NCBI RefSeq assembly: GCF_000427905.1
Contig: NZ_KE386604.1
Location: 672,648 to 736,647 of the forward strand
Length of the DNA: 64,000 nt
DNA from: Thermocrispum agreste DSM 44070
Lineage (GTDB): Bacteria; Actinomycetota; Actinomycetes; Mycobacteriales; Pseudonocardiaceae
Direction: 5' to 3'
Shown: piece by piece, positions 37,457-45,290 of the stretch
How the letters are laid out: each line of letters begins with the position of its first letter
How positions within the stretch are numbered: position 1 is the stretch's first letter
Translations under genes and position numbers: made by a program
Notes under the pieces: generated by a model
Databases searched by the model: none
What the model was told of the DNA's origin: nothing
What the model saw: the letters and a program-made list of their open reading frames with translations, nothing else

Positions 37457-38281
37457 TCACTGTCCGCACACGGCGGGGGTACCGGGTTCCACCGCACGGG
37501 GGCCGCCGGCCAAGCGCTGCGACGACAGCAGGATGACGTCGACGATCGCGGGCGGATCGACCCGCAGTTCGTGGTCGACCCGGTAGGCACCGCCGCCGAG
37601 TGTGGTCATCGTCACACTCGCTCGCACCCGGTCGTCGGTGAGTTGACGCAGGTCACGGACTTCGACCCGGTCCAGGGTGCGCCACACGGTCAGCAGCGTC
37701 TGGCGTTCGTCGTCCGACAGGCGCCCGCCGAGCATGGCCAGCGCGCGGGCGGGTTCGTCGGCCAGCCTTCGGTAGAAGATGATCGCCAGCTCGCACGGGT
37801 CGGGGGTCCACATCGCTCGATGTGACGATTCGGGTTCCTGGTACCGTACGCTGGCTCCGCCTGCCGACGACGCGGCGCCGCCCGGCCGCTGCGCCGCCGG
37901 TGACGGGGCGGCGGCCACTTCGCCGTCGTGTTCGATGCCTGCCAGCGCGGGCAGCCCGGAGACCTGCTGCGGACCGCTGTGGGGAGGTGCGTCCCGCCGC
38001 TGCCGGTCCAAGAACGCCGCCGCGACGACGGCGGCGCACAGCAGCGCCACGGCGGTCACCAGGGCGGCGAGCTTGGCCACCCGGATCGCGGCGTGCTCCG
38101 GTTCCGGCTGCGCGGGGGAGATGTCGTCGTCGCCGGCCGAACCTGCTTCCCCGGCAGGCTCGGCCGGTTCGTCGGCGGCCGGGTCGGATGCGCCCGACCC
38201 AGCGGGGTAGCGGACCTCCTCGATGCGGCTGGGCGACCGCATGGCGTGGTCGCTGCCACGAGTGAAGCCAACCACCGGCAT
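37457..38281 (-). CDS. Hypothetical single-pass membrane protein
   Basis: 274 residues from ATG 38281, which has GAGGTGA upstream. An acidic Pro/Ala-rich cytoplasmic part (1-75), one membrane segment (~82-105), a low-complexity linker, and an extracytoplasmic domain from ~155 (MWTPDPCELAIIFYRRLADEPARALAMLGGRLSDDERQTLL; short core PCELAIIFYRRL) to the end (TPAVCGQ) with two Cys that could form a disulfide. It is upstream of the kinase gene on the same strand with a 95-bp gap. Function unknown. Confidence 0.75.
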   Translation of the reverse strand: MPVVGFTRGSDHAMRSPSRIEEVRYPAGSGASDPAADEPAEPAGEAGSAGDDDISPAQPEPEHAAIRVAKLAALVTAVALLCAAVVAAAFLDRQRRDAPPHSGPQQVSGLPALAGIEHDGEVAAAPSPAAQRPGGAASSAGGASVRYQEPESSHRAMWTPDPCELAIIFYRRLADEPARALAMLGGRLSDDERQTLLTVWRTLDRVEVRDLRQLTDDRVRASVTMTTLGGGAYRVDHELRVDPPAIVDVILLSSQRLAGGPRAVEPGTPAVCGQ

Positions 38282-38469
38282 CGCCTCACCTCGGCGCGTG
38301 CAGTCCGACAACTTGCGGGCGGCGGCGTCGCCGCGCCCGGAAACGCACCTACAGCCAACGACGAGGACCGGCGGGAGAGCCAGTGATTGTCGGTAAATTG
38401 ACGCTCATTGTCGACAAGCGGTTCGATCATGGTCCGAACGGGTTAAAAGATGCACATGCAGGTGAAATT

Positions 38470-39846
38470 TCACCGGCAATCCTGCGTGATCTTGTCCCCT
38501 TCTTCGAACCGGAGAGTGCACTGCTGGGTCTCGCTGGTGCCGTCCTGATACACCACGTTGACCGTGTTGACGGTGACCCGGTTCTTCTGGTCGATGTAGA
38601 TGTGCTTGACCTCGAAGTAGGCGATGTCGGCGTAGCGCTTGGCCAGTGCTTCCGGGCCCTGCGCGTACAGGTCGCCGCCGGTCTGCGCGTGCGCCACTTC
38701 CGGGTGCTCGGTGATCTCGTTGAGGAAGGTCTCCGACCGGTCGCCCATCGTCTTCGCATCCGGCGGGAAGTTGAAGATCGAGTCGCGCCGGATTTCCCGC
38801 GGGGCGGTCACCGGCGGCGGCTTTTCCGGCGGGCTGGTCGGCTTCGTCGAGTCGCCAGGGCTGGTCGGCGTGTCCGGCGTCGACGGTTTGGCGCTGGGTG
38901 TGGTGCCGCCCGGGGTGGTGTTGCCCGAGTTGCTGGTGTCGGTGATGTCGGCCATGTCGGCGATGCGCTGCGGCTCGCTCGAACTGCTTCCGGGGGCGCT
39001 GCGGGTGGGCCCGCCGTCGTCCGGGTCGCGGTCGGCGATGCCTTCGTCGTGCATCACCGGCGGCTGACCGCGGAAACCGGTCCAGCCTTCCACGTCCGTG
39101 GTGTGTGGCGACTGACCGACCAGGTAGGAGCCGGCCAGCACCAGTGCGACGGCGACGCCGCACGACGACATCGTGGCGAACCAGGCGGCCTTGCGCCAGC
39201 TGCGCGGCGGGGTGACCGACGCCGGGACGTTGCCCAGGTCGAACTTGCTCAGGCCGCCAGGGGGTGGGGCGACGTAGACCCGGACGTCCTCGGTCTCCTC
39301 TGTCGCGGGGGTCAGGGTGACCCGGGTGCGCTGTGGGGGCTTGGGGGCGTCCGGCTCGGCGGAATTCCTGCCCGCGGTCTGGCCGGGCTCATCGGACGTC
39401 GCCGCCTCGCGGCTGCCGGTTTTCTGGGCGGGGATGTCCGGCTGGTCGTCGCTGTGGGACGGTGGCACGGCTTCGGCCGGGACCTGGGCCGGAAGGTCCG
39501 GGTGGCCGGCCGCCGGTTCACCGGTCGACCCGGCCGGAGCAGATGCTCGACGCGGCCGCCGGGCGGTCGCGGCGGACCGTGCCGCGGTTCGTGGGCGCTC
39601 GTCGCCTCGCGGCCGACGGCTGACGTTCTCCCCGGCCGACGGCATCGCGGGGGCTGTGGTGGGGAGTGTGCCGGACAGTGAGCCGACCGGCGGGATCTCT
39701 TCCGTGGGTGCGTCCGGGGCGCGGTGCCTGCCGCCGCTGGCCTCCGGGTCGACCGTGGGGGTCCATGCGGCTTCGTTGTTCGCTGTGCGCCTGTGCCGTC
39801 CCGGACGGTGGGGCGGGGTGGTGTGTGCAGAACCCGCGTGGCTCAT
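38470..39846 (-). CDS. Hypothetical membrane protein with long disordered cytoplasmic region
   Basis: 458 residues. A long Pro/Ala/Arg/Thr-rich cytoplasmic part (1-220) contains RTRVTLTPATEETEDVRVYVAPP. One membrane segment (~226-247), a Ser/Thr/Pro-rich stretch (270-340), and a folded extracytoplasmic domain (~345-458: SIFNFPPDAKTMGD, RYADIAYFEVKHIYIDQKNRVTV) with two Cys near the end. The Thr/Ser-rich cytoplasmic region next to two kinase genes is an attractive phosphorylation target, but this is inference. Confidence 0.78.
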   Translation of the reverse strand: MSHAGSAHTTPPHRPGRHRRTANNEAAWTPTVDPEASGGRHRAPDAPTEEIPPVGSLSGTLPTTAPAMPSAGENVSRRPRGDERPRTAARSAATARRPRRASAPAGSTGEPAAGHPDLPAQVPAEAVPPSHSDDQPDIPAQKTGSREAATSDEPGQTAGRNSAEPDAPKPPQRTRVTLTPATEETEDVRVYVAPPPGGLSKFDLGNVPASVTPPRSWRKAAWFATMSSCGVAVALVLAGSYLVGQSPHTTDVEGWTGFRGQPPVMHDEGIADRDPDDGGPTRSAPGSSSSEPQRIADMADITDTSNSGNTTPGGTTPSAKPSTPDTPTSPGDSTKPTSPPEKPPPVTAPREIRRDSIFNFPPDAKTMGDRSETFLNEITEHPEVAHAQTGGDLYAQGPEALAKRYADIAYFEVKHIYIDQKNRVTVNTVNVVYQDGTSETQQCTLRFEEGDKITQDCR

Positions 39847-40103
39847 GCCCCAGTGACCCCCCTTGCCGGTGTAGCTGACGGCACATCCCGGGTTATTCCG
39901 CCGAATGGAGTAGCGGAGAGTGATCTCGCGTGCGCGGTGCGTCTCGACCGATGCGCGCGAATCTTCACGTGCATCAGCGTAGGAACTTACTGCGCGTTAC
40001 CCCAGTCGGGGGCTCGATTTGCCCTGAATGTCACCCGGGTGCGGGCATCCTTCCGGGTGAAGTCACGCTTTGATGTCAGAGTGGCCGCGACGAGCCTTGC
40101 CGG

Positions 40104-40421
40104 TCAGCGCTCGATGCGGTAACGCTCCTGCGTTTCCCGCAAGGACTGCGCGGCCACCGCGCCGCTGCAGCCTGCCAGCAGCATGGCGAGCACGTCGACG
40201 GCGACGGACTCGGCGCCGGTCATCGCCAGGCCCAGCAGTGCCGCCACCGTGGTGCCCACGGCGAGCGCTCTGCGGCTGCGCACGTATGTGGCAACCGGTG
40301 CGCCACCGGCACGGCGGCGCGCTGCATTGTTCAGTAGCGCGAGGTATGCGCCGTGGCCGACCGTGGCCAGCACACCCGCGATGGCGACGACGACGGCGAT
40401 GATGTTGACGATCGTGCCCAT
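40104..40421 (-). CDS. Small membrane protein
   Basis: 105 residues. An N-terminal hydrophobic helix (~3-28), a basic loop (NNAARRRAGGAPVATYVRSRR begins NNAARRRAGG), two more hydrophobic segments (~52-66 and ~72-90), and a charged C-terminus ETQERYRIER. I do not recognise a family. It lies between the large membrane protein (258 bp away) and chorismate mutase, all on the minus strand. Confidence 0.7.
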   Translation of the reverse strand: MGTIVNIIAVVVAIAGVLATVGHGAYLALLNNAARRRAGGAPVATYVRSRRALAVGTTVAALLGLAMTGAESVAVDVLAMLLAGCSGAVAAQSLRETQERYRIER

Positions 40422-40431
40422 GAGTCGAGTG

Positions 40432-40450
40432 TGCGCGCATTGGGCGCGCA
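40432..40450 (-). terminator. Hairpin downstream of chorismate mutase
   Basis: Perfect 7-bp stem TGCGCGC / GCGCGCA with a 5-nt loop, about 85 nt past the chorismate mutase stop. There is no clear U-run. Confidence 0.45.
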
Positions 40451-40535
40451 GGACCTCAGGGATTTTCCCCCAGATGTCGGCGCCGGCACCCGGTCGCCTG
40501 CGGCGCGTCGCGCGCCGGGTGCCGGATCGACGTGG

Positions 40536-40808
40536 TCACCGGCCCAGCCTGCCGCGGCCCAGGTTGAGCAGCGCGAGGGCGAGCTGCCTGCCGTCCGGGC
40601 CCAGCTCGCGGTAGCGGGCGAGCACGTCCATCTCGCGGTTGTAGACGATGCGGGGCCCGCCTGCGGCCATGCGGGCGGCGCCGATCTTCCTGGAGACCTC
40701 CACGCGCCGCTTCACCAACCGCAGGATCTCGGCGTCGATCTGGTCGATCTCTTCCCGCAGCCGGTCGATGTTGTCCTGCTCCGTGGGCTGTGTGGTGTCG
40801 GTGGTCAC
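40536..40808 (-). CDS. Chorismate mutase (AroQ, MtCM type)
   Basis: 90 residues from GTG 40808, with GAGGAAA upstream. It converts chorismate to prephenate for Phe and Tyr. The three-helix AroQ-delta fold matches Rv0948c of M. tuberculosis in length, in neighbours (helicase gene divergent) and in the C-terminus LGRGRLGR. In Rv0948c the equivalent tail docks onto DAHP synthase AroG, which activates the mutase and brings feedback control. Arg35, Arg46 and Glu59 sit at the active-site positions. The 155-nt leader contains a Phe/Tyr-rich leader peptide and alternative hairpins, so the gene is probably attenuated by Phe/Tyr supply. Confidence 0.95.
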   Translation of the reverse strand: MTTDTTQPTEQDNIDRLREEIDQIDAEILRLVKRRVEVSRKIGAARMAAGGPRIVYNREMDVLARYRELGPDGRQLALALLNLGRGRLGR

Positions 40809-40852
40809 GGTTTCCTCGTCTCCGTCCTGCCACCCGGCCCCAGAGCCGACGA

Positions 40853-40935
40853 AAGCCCCGGGGTCGGAGGACTCCGGGGCTTGTGATGGCTTGTTCGGCA
40901 CTAGGCGATCACGGGAGCCGGAGTCCGGTTCCCGT
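40853..40935 (-). promoter_or_regulatory. Candidate transcription attenuator of chorismate mutase (pause, antiterminator and terminator hairpins)
   Basis: Read on the minus strand. Hairpin 1:2 is at 40935-40911 (ACGGGA-A-CCGG, loop ACT, CCGG-C-TCCCGT), right after the FFY codons of the leader peptide. Antiterminator 2:3 pairs GGACTCCGG (40926-40918) with CCGGAGTCC (40877-40869), a perfect 9 bp. Terminator 3:4 pairs AAGCCCCGG (40882-40874) with CCGGGGCTT (40861-40853), loop 12 nt, followed by TCGTC. 2:3 and 3:4 share bases and exclude each other. There is no U-run, as is usual in high-GC actinobacteria. Confidence 0.75.
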
Positions 40936-40963
40936 AAAAAAATCGCCCGTCGAAATGCCGCAT
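40901..40963 (-). CDS. Phe/Tyr leader peptide of the chorismate mutase attenuator
   Basis: 20 codons, ATG 40963 to TAG 40901, ending 92 nt before the chorismate mutase start. The peptide begins MRHFDGRFFYGN and contains Phe at 4, 8 and 9 and Tyr at 10. Codons 8-9 are TTT TTT, although Phe is nearly always TTC in the genes of this window, so a ribosome would be unusually sensitive to charged tRNA-Phe there. A stalled ribosome at FFY covers the 5' arm of hairpin 1:2. AACAAT lies 6 nt before the ATG and could be the -10 of a leaderless mRNA; there is no clear ribosome-binding site. Confidence 0.75.
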   Translation of the reverse strand: MRHFDGRFFYGNRTPAPVIA

Positions 40964-41030
40964 GGGGCCATTGTTGCACATCGTTGCCGAACCGCGGTAG
41001 CCGCGCCGGTGTGATGTGGGCGGGAGCAAG

Positions 41031-41036
41031 TACCGT
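41031..41036 (+). promoter_or_regulatory. -10 element (TACCGT) upstream of pcrA
   Basis: TACCGT fits TANNNT and lies 9 nt before the ATG at 41046, giving a leaderless or nearly leaderless mRNA. Confidence 0.55.
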
Positions 41037-41045
41037 GGACAGTCG

Positions 41046-43454
41046 ATGAGCACCCTTTTCGACCTGAACGACCACACCCCCGCCGGCCGCGCGGCCGAGG
41101 TGGACGAGCTGCTTGCCGACCTCAACCCGGCACAGCGGGCCGCGGTGCAACACCAGGGCAGCCCGCTGCTGGTGGTCGCAGGCGCGGGCTCGGGCAAGAC
41201 CCGCGTGCTGACCAGGCGGATCGCCTACCTGCTGGTGGCCAGGGACGTCCACCCCGGCGAGATCATGGCCATCACGTTCACCAACAAGGCGGCCAACGAG
41301 ATGCGCGAACGCGTCGTCGACCTGTGCGGCCGCCGGGCGAACGCGATGTGGGTGTCGACGTTCCACCGGATGTGCGTGCGGGTGCTCCGGCGGGAGGCGA
41401 AGACGCTCGGCATGTCGTCGAACTTCAGCATCTACGACGCCGACGACACCAAGCGGCTGGTCACGCTGGTGGTGCGGGACCTCGACCTGGACCCGAAGAA
41501 GCATCCGCCGCGGGCGCTGGCCCATCAGATCTCGGACTGGAAGAACGAACTGGTCGACGTCGAGGCGGCGGCTGCCGTGGCGGCGGACGGTGCGCAGCGG
41601 GTGGCCGCGGAGGTCTACGCGGAGTATCAGCGGCGCCTGGAGCAGGCGAACGCGTTCGACTTCGACGACTTGATCATGCGCACGGTGCACCTGCTGCAGC
41701 AGTTCCCGGAGACCGCGGAGTACTACCGCAGACGGTTCCGGCACGTGCTGGTGGACGAGTACCAGGACACCAACCACGCGCAGTACGTGCTGGTGCGGGA
41801 GCTGGTCGGGCCCGACTCGGCCGATTCGGACGTCGAGCCCGCGGAGCTGTGCGTGGTGGGCGATGCGGACCAGTCCATCTACGCCTTCCGTGGCGCGACG
41901 ATCCGCAACATCGAGGAATTCGAACGGGACTTCCCCGACGCCCGCACCATCCTGCTGGAGCAGAACTACCGGTCCACCCAGACCATCCTGTCCGCGGCCA
42001 ACGCGGTGATCTCCCGCAATCCCAACCGCAGGGAGAAGCGGCTGTGGACGGACGCGGGCGACGGCGACAAGATCGTCGGCTACGTGGCTGACAACGCGCA
42101 CGACGAGGCGGCTTTCGTGGCCGGTGAGATCGACGCGCTGGTCGATTCCGGCAAAGCCAAGTACTCCGACATTGCCGTCTTCTACCGCACCAACAACCAG
42201 TCCCGGCCGTTCGAGGAGATCTTCATCCGGCTCGGCTTGCCGTACCGGGTGGTCGGCGGTGTGCGGTTCTACGAGCGGCGCGAGGTCCGCGACGCGCTGG
42301 CCTACCTGCGGGTGCTGGCGAACCCGGAGGACACGGTCAGCCTGCGGCGGATCCTCAACGTGCCCAAGCGCGGCATCGGCGAGCGGGCCGAGGCCACGGT
42401 GGCCGCCTACGCCGAGCGCGAGCGCATCTCCTTCTACGCGGCGTTGCGTGCGGCTGCCGAGGGCAAGATCGAGTCGCTGAACCCGCGCTCGCGGAACGCC
42501 ATCGCCGCCTTCGTCGAGCTGTACGACGAGCTGCGGCAGATGGTGCTGGACGATGCCGACCCGGCGGACATCCTGGAAGCGGTGCTGGATCGCACCGGCT
42601 ACCGGGCCGAGCTGGACGAGTCCGACGACCCGCAGGACGCCACCAGAGTGGACAACCTCACCGAACTCGTCACCGTGGCGCGTGAGTTCGCCGAAAACAC
42701 GGTCGGGGAGCCGGTGGACGCCGACGCCGCGGCGGCGGCCGATGCGCCCGCGCAGAGCCTGCTGGACGGTTTCCTGGAGCGGGTGTCGCTGGTGTCCGAC
42801 GCGGACTCGGTGCCCGACCCCGACGCGGACGGCGACCCGGAGGAGCAGAGCGGTGTGGTCACGCTGATGACCGTGCACACTGCCAAGGGTCTGGAGTACC
42901 CGGTGGTGTTCTGCACCGGGTGGGAGGACGGTGTCTTCCCGCACATGCGTGCGTTGTCCGACCCGACGGAGCTGGCGGAGGAGCGGCGACTGGCCTACGT
43001 GGCAATCACCCGGGCGCGAGAGCGGCTGTACGTGTCGCGGGCGCTGGTGCGCGCCGCATGGGGCTCGCCGGTGCACAATCCGGCCTCCCGGTTCTTGGAC
43101 GAGATCCCGGCCGATTTGGTCGAGTGGCGGCGAGAGGAACCGGTGGAGAGTCCGGCGGGGCCGCGCGCCGCGACCAGGTGGGGGCGTGGCGGTGGCTGGG
43201 GCAGCGATTCGGCGCAGGCGCGTATCGCCGCGGGTGGTATGCGTACGACGTCGTTCTCCGGCTGGAAGGCAGCCGCGGCGAAGCCGGCGCTGCAGCTGGA
43301 GGTCGGCGACCGGGTGAACCACGACAAGTACGGCCTGGGCAGGGTGATCGCGACCGACGGGTCCGGGCCGCGGGCGACCGCAACCATCGACTTCGGCTCG
43401 GCGGGCACGGTGCGGCTGATGCTGATCGGCAGCGTGCCCATGACGAAGCTGTGA
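41046..43454 (+). CDS. pcrA: ATP-dependent DNA helicase PcrA/UvrD1
   Basis: 802 residues from ATG 41046 (MSTLFDLNDHTP). A superfamily 1A 3'-5' helicase. Walker A GAGSGKTR has Lys51, TFTNKAANEMRERV is motif Ia, VDEYQDTNHAQY is motif II, GDADQSIYAFRGA is motif III, and VTLMTVHTAKGLEYPVVF and YVAITRARERLYVSRA are motifs V and VI. The C-terminal ~60 residues (LQLEVGDRVNHDKYGLGRVIATDG) form the Tudor-like domain that contacts RNA polymerase or Ku in UvrD1/PcrA. It acts in nucleotide-excision and double-strand-break repair. It is divergent from chorismate mutase, as in Rv0948c-Rv0949. Confidence 0.97.
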   Translation: MSTLFDLNDHTPAGRAAEVDELLADLNPAQRAAVQHQGSPLLVVAGAGSGKTRVLTRRIAYLLVARDVHPGEIMAITFTNKAANEMRERVVDLCGRRANAMWVSTFHRMCVRVLRREAKTLGMSSNFSIYDADDTKRLVTLVVRDLDLDPKKHPPRALAHQISDWKNELVDVEAAAAVAADGAQRVAAEVYAEYQRRLEQANAFDFDDLIMRTVHLLQQFPETAEYYRRRFRHVLVDEYQDTNHAQYVLVRELVGPDSADSDVEPAELCVVGDADQSIYAFRGATIRNIEEFERDFPDARTILLEQNYRSTQTILSAANAVISRNPNRREKRLWTDAGDGDKIVGYVADNAHDEAAFVAGEIDALVDSGKAKYSDIAVFYRTNNQSRPFEEIFIRLGLPYRVVGGVRFYERREVRDALAYLRVLANPEDTVSLRRILNVPKRGIGERAEATVAAYAERERISFYAALRAAAEGKIESLNPRSRNAIAAFVELYDELRQMVLDDADPADILEAVLDRTGYRAELDESDDPQDATRVDNLTELVTVAREFAENTVGEPVDADAAAAADAPAQSLLDGFLERVSLVSDADSVPDPDADGDPEEQSGVVTLMTVHTAKGLEYPVVFCTGWEDGVFPHMRALSDPTELAEERRLAYVAITRARERLYVSRALVRAAWGSPVHNPASRFLDEIPADLVEWRREEPVESPAGPRAATRWGRGGGWGSDSAQARIAAGGMRTTSFSGWKAAAAKPALQLEVGDRVNHDKYGLGRVIATDGSGPRATATIDFGSAGTVRLMLIGSVPMTKL

Positions 43455-44197
43455 TTGGTGGCGGCCTGCGCGAGCTGACGGCGTGCCCGGCTGCGCCGGT
43501 ACGTGCTGTCGGTGTTCATCGGTGCCGTGCTACCCGTACTGCCCGTACTGCCCGTTGGGCTTGCTCGGCGGCTGTTGGCCCCACGCGCTCTTCGGTTTGT
43601 GCCCGGCGGCCGGGTCCGCTCGTTTGATTGGTCCTCCGCGTTACCGGGGGATCGGCGTGGGGTTGGTTGGATTGCTGGTCCTCGGCGCTCGGTGACCGAT
43701 CCGGGCACGTTCCGTCCGTTGTGGTCGGTGGTTGTGGGTCCCTGGGTGCTTGTCGGTCGTGCGCGGCGGCCGGGTCCTCCGCATCGATCGACCTCCGCGC
43801 TCCCCGTTCGCCCTGGTCGGCAGCTGTGCCCGGAACGAGGCTGTGATCGACTCGCCGCGCACGGCCGCGCGGGCCCGGTGACCGCCCCGGCAGAGGGCCG
43901 ACGTGGATTTGCGGAGCTGGTGAGGGGCAGCCCCAGCGAGCAGTACGTACCCACGAAGCAGAGCTCGCTGGGACTGCCTGGTGCAGCGCTGCGCAAACCC
44001 CGACAGCAGCGCCACGTGGGTTCACTCCCGGTATTCCCTGCGAGGTGGTAGCCGCGGTGTGACCGACTGTCCCCTGGCGATGACGTCCGCGGCGCACCGG
44101 GTGTCCCCTGTGGTGATCACGTACTCGCCCAAGGCTCGGTTCATGGTTGGCTGATCGTTCCGGTGCGCGGGACGGTGCACGGCGAAGCGTTCGATGC
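43455..44197. repeat. Gene-free stretch after pcrA with diverged duplications
   Basis: No convincing gene on either strand. It contains CCCGTACTG repeated in tandem (43533-43550, third partial copy to 43559) and an imperfect ~47-bp duplication (43593-43640 and 43754-43799, shared core CGGCGGCCGGGTC and CCTCCGCG). The region has the base composition of the genome but not codon periodicity. Confidence 0.55.
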
Positions 44198-44223
44198 TAC
44201 AGTTGATTCGAACAGGTGTTCGA
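44198..44223 (+). promoter_or_regulatory. LexA (SOS) box overlapping the start of a promoter
   Basis: TCGAAC-N4-GTTCGA at 44208-44223 is a perfect actinobacterial/Gram-positive-type LexA box. A TACAGT -10 lies at 44198-44203, so the box covers the expected transcription start, an ideal position for repression. The downstream reading frame is a 61-codon ORF on the plus strand. Confidence 0.8.
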
Positions 44224-44244
44224 TTCATCTGGGGGTGGTGTGCG

Positions 44245-44430
44245 ATGAAGTCGTCAGCAGGCGTCGAGCGTTGGAGGGGGCCGCCAGCGCTGGAGATCGG
44301 CCGACTTCAGGCATGGCCAAAGGCCTGGCCGGAAAGCGGGCAGCCGAAGATGGGCAGCCGGCAACGGCAGCACGACTGCCCATCGGTGGCATGGTCGCAG
44401 CACGTCGACGACGTGCCGGTCGGATCGTGA
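44245..44430 (+). CDS. Putative SOS-controlled small protein (61 aa)
   Basis: ATG 44245 with GGGGGTGG 6-13 nt upstream, 21 nt after a perfect LexA box. The product (MKSSAGVERWRGPPALEIGR..., ending HVDDVPVGS) is basic and Trp-rich (5 Trp), with no membrane segment. I do not recognise it. Codon periodicity is weak, so the transcript could instead be a small RNA. In another frame a longer ORF runs into the antisense of the M23 peptidase gene, which makes antisense control of that gene conceivable. Confidence 0.35.
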   Translation: MKSSAGVERWRGPPALEIGRLQAWPKAWPESGQPKMGSRQRQHDCPSVAWSQHVDDVPVGS

Positions 44431-44459
44431 GATCCCGTGGGGGAGGGATCAGCCGGAGG

Positions 44460-45290
44460 TCAGTAGCTGATGCCGTGCTTGTTGAGCCAGGCCAGCGGGT
44501 CGATCTTGGTGCCGTGCTCGCCAAGCCAGACCTCGAAGTGCAGGTGCGGCCCGGTGGACTGACCGGCGTTGCCGATCTCGGCGATCTTCTCGCCTGCCTT
44601 GACGCGCTGTCCCACGGTCACGTTGTAGGTGAACATGTGACCGTAGACGGTGACGGTGCCGTCGTCGTGCTGGATGCGTACCCAGTTGCCGAACCCGCTG
44701 GCCGGGCCGGCCTCGATGACGACGCCGTCGGCAGCCGCGACGATCGGCGTGCCGAGCGCGTTGGCGATGTCGATCCCGTAGTGCGTGGTGCCCCAGCGGG
44801 CGCCGAAGCCGGAGGTCAGCACGCCTGCCGCGGGCCGGACCACGTCCGGGCGCATGGCTTCTTCTCGCGCCTTGCGGGCGGCTTCGGCCTCGCGCTCCTT
44901 GCGCGCGTCGGTGAAGCGCTGGGCGCCGGACAGCTTCTTGGCCTCGGCGCGGGCGGAAGCGGCCTGGTTCGGCTTGCTGACGTCGACGACCACGGGCGCA
45001 ACCGGTGCGGCCGGGGCGACGTCGCCACCGACGCCACTGGCGCCGTAGGCACCTCGTGAGCTGGCAAGGGACACATCATCGGCGGTCTGGCTGGCAGCGC
45101 CCTGCAGGGTCTGCCCTGCGGTTGCTGCGGCGAACGCGCCTGCAGCCACGGCGGCGACGACCATCCGGCCACGCAACGCCGACGACGGCGGCGCGAGCCG
45201 GTGGTGAGTGCGCGGCCGGTTGGCGGCGCTCTCCAATGCAGCCTGCAGGGCCGGGGACGCAGTACCGCCGGGGGAGCGGTGTCGTGCCAA
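44460..45290 (-). CDS. M23 family (LytM) peptidase, secreted
   Basis: 276 residues from TTG 45290. A hydrophobic segment at about 43-65 serves as a signal or anchor. A charged helix (~115-145) precedes the zinc peptidase domain (~150-276), with metal motifs HYGIDIAN (HxxxD) and GPHLHFEVW (HxH). It cleaves peptidoglycan cross-bridges or regulates other hydrolases. It corresponds to Rv0950c between the helicase and sucCD. A TACAGT -10 on the minus strand near 45439 predicts a ~140-nt structured leader. Confidence 0.93.
   Translation of the reverse strand: MARHRSPGGTASPALQAALESAANRPRTHHRLAPPSSALRGRMVVAAVAAGAFAAATAGQTLQGAASQTADDVSLASSRGAYGASGVGGDVAPAAPVAPVVVDVSKPNQAASARAEAKKLSGAQRFTDARKEREAEAARKAREEAMRPDVVRPAAGVLTSGFGARWGTTHYGIDIANALGTPIVAAADGVVIEAGPASGFGNWVRIQHDDGTVTVYGHMFTYNVTVGQRVKAGEKIAEIGNAGQSTGPHLHFEVWLGEHGTKIDPLAWLNKHGISY

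Noticed and set aside
40536-43322. 928-codon minus-strand frame opposite pcrA
   Set aside because: Only its last 91 codons (chorismate mutase) are real; the rest is antisense to the helicase.
44022-44228. Minus-strand 68-codon ORF starting inside the second LexA box
   Set aside because: Its start codon lies within the operator and there is no ribosome-binding site or minus-strand -10; the plus-strand promoter geometry is much better.
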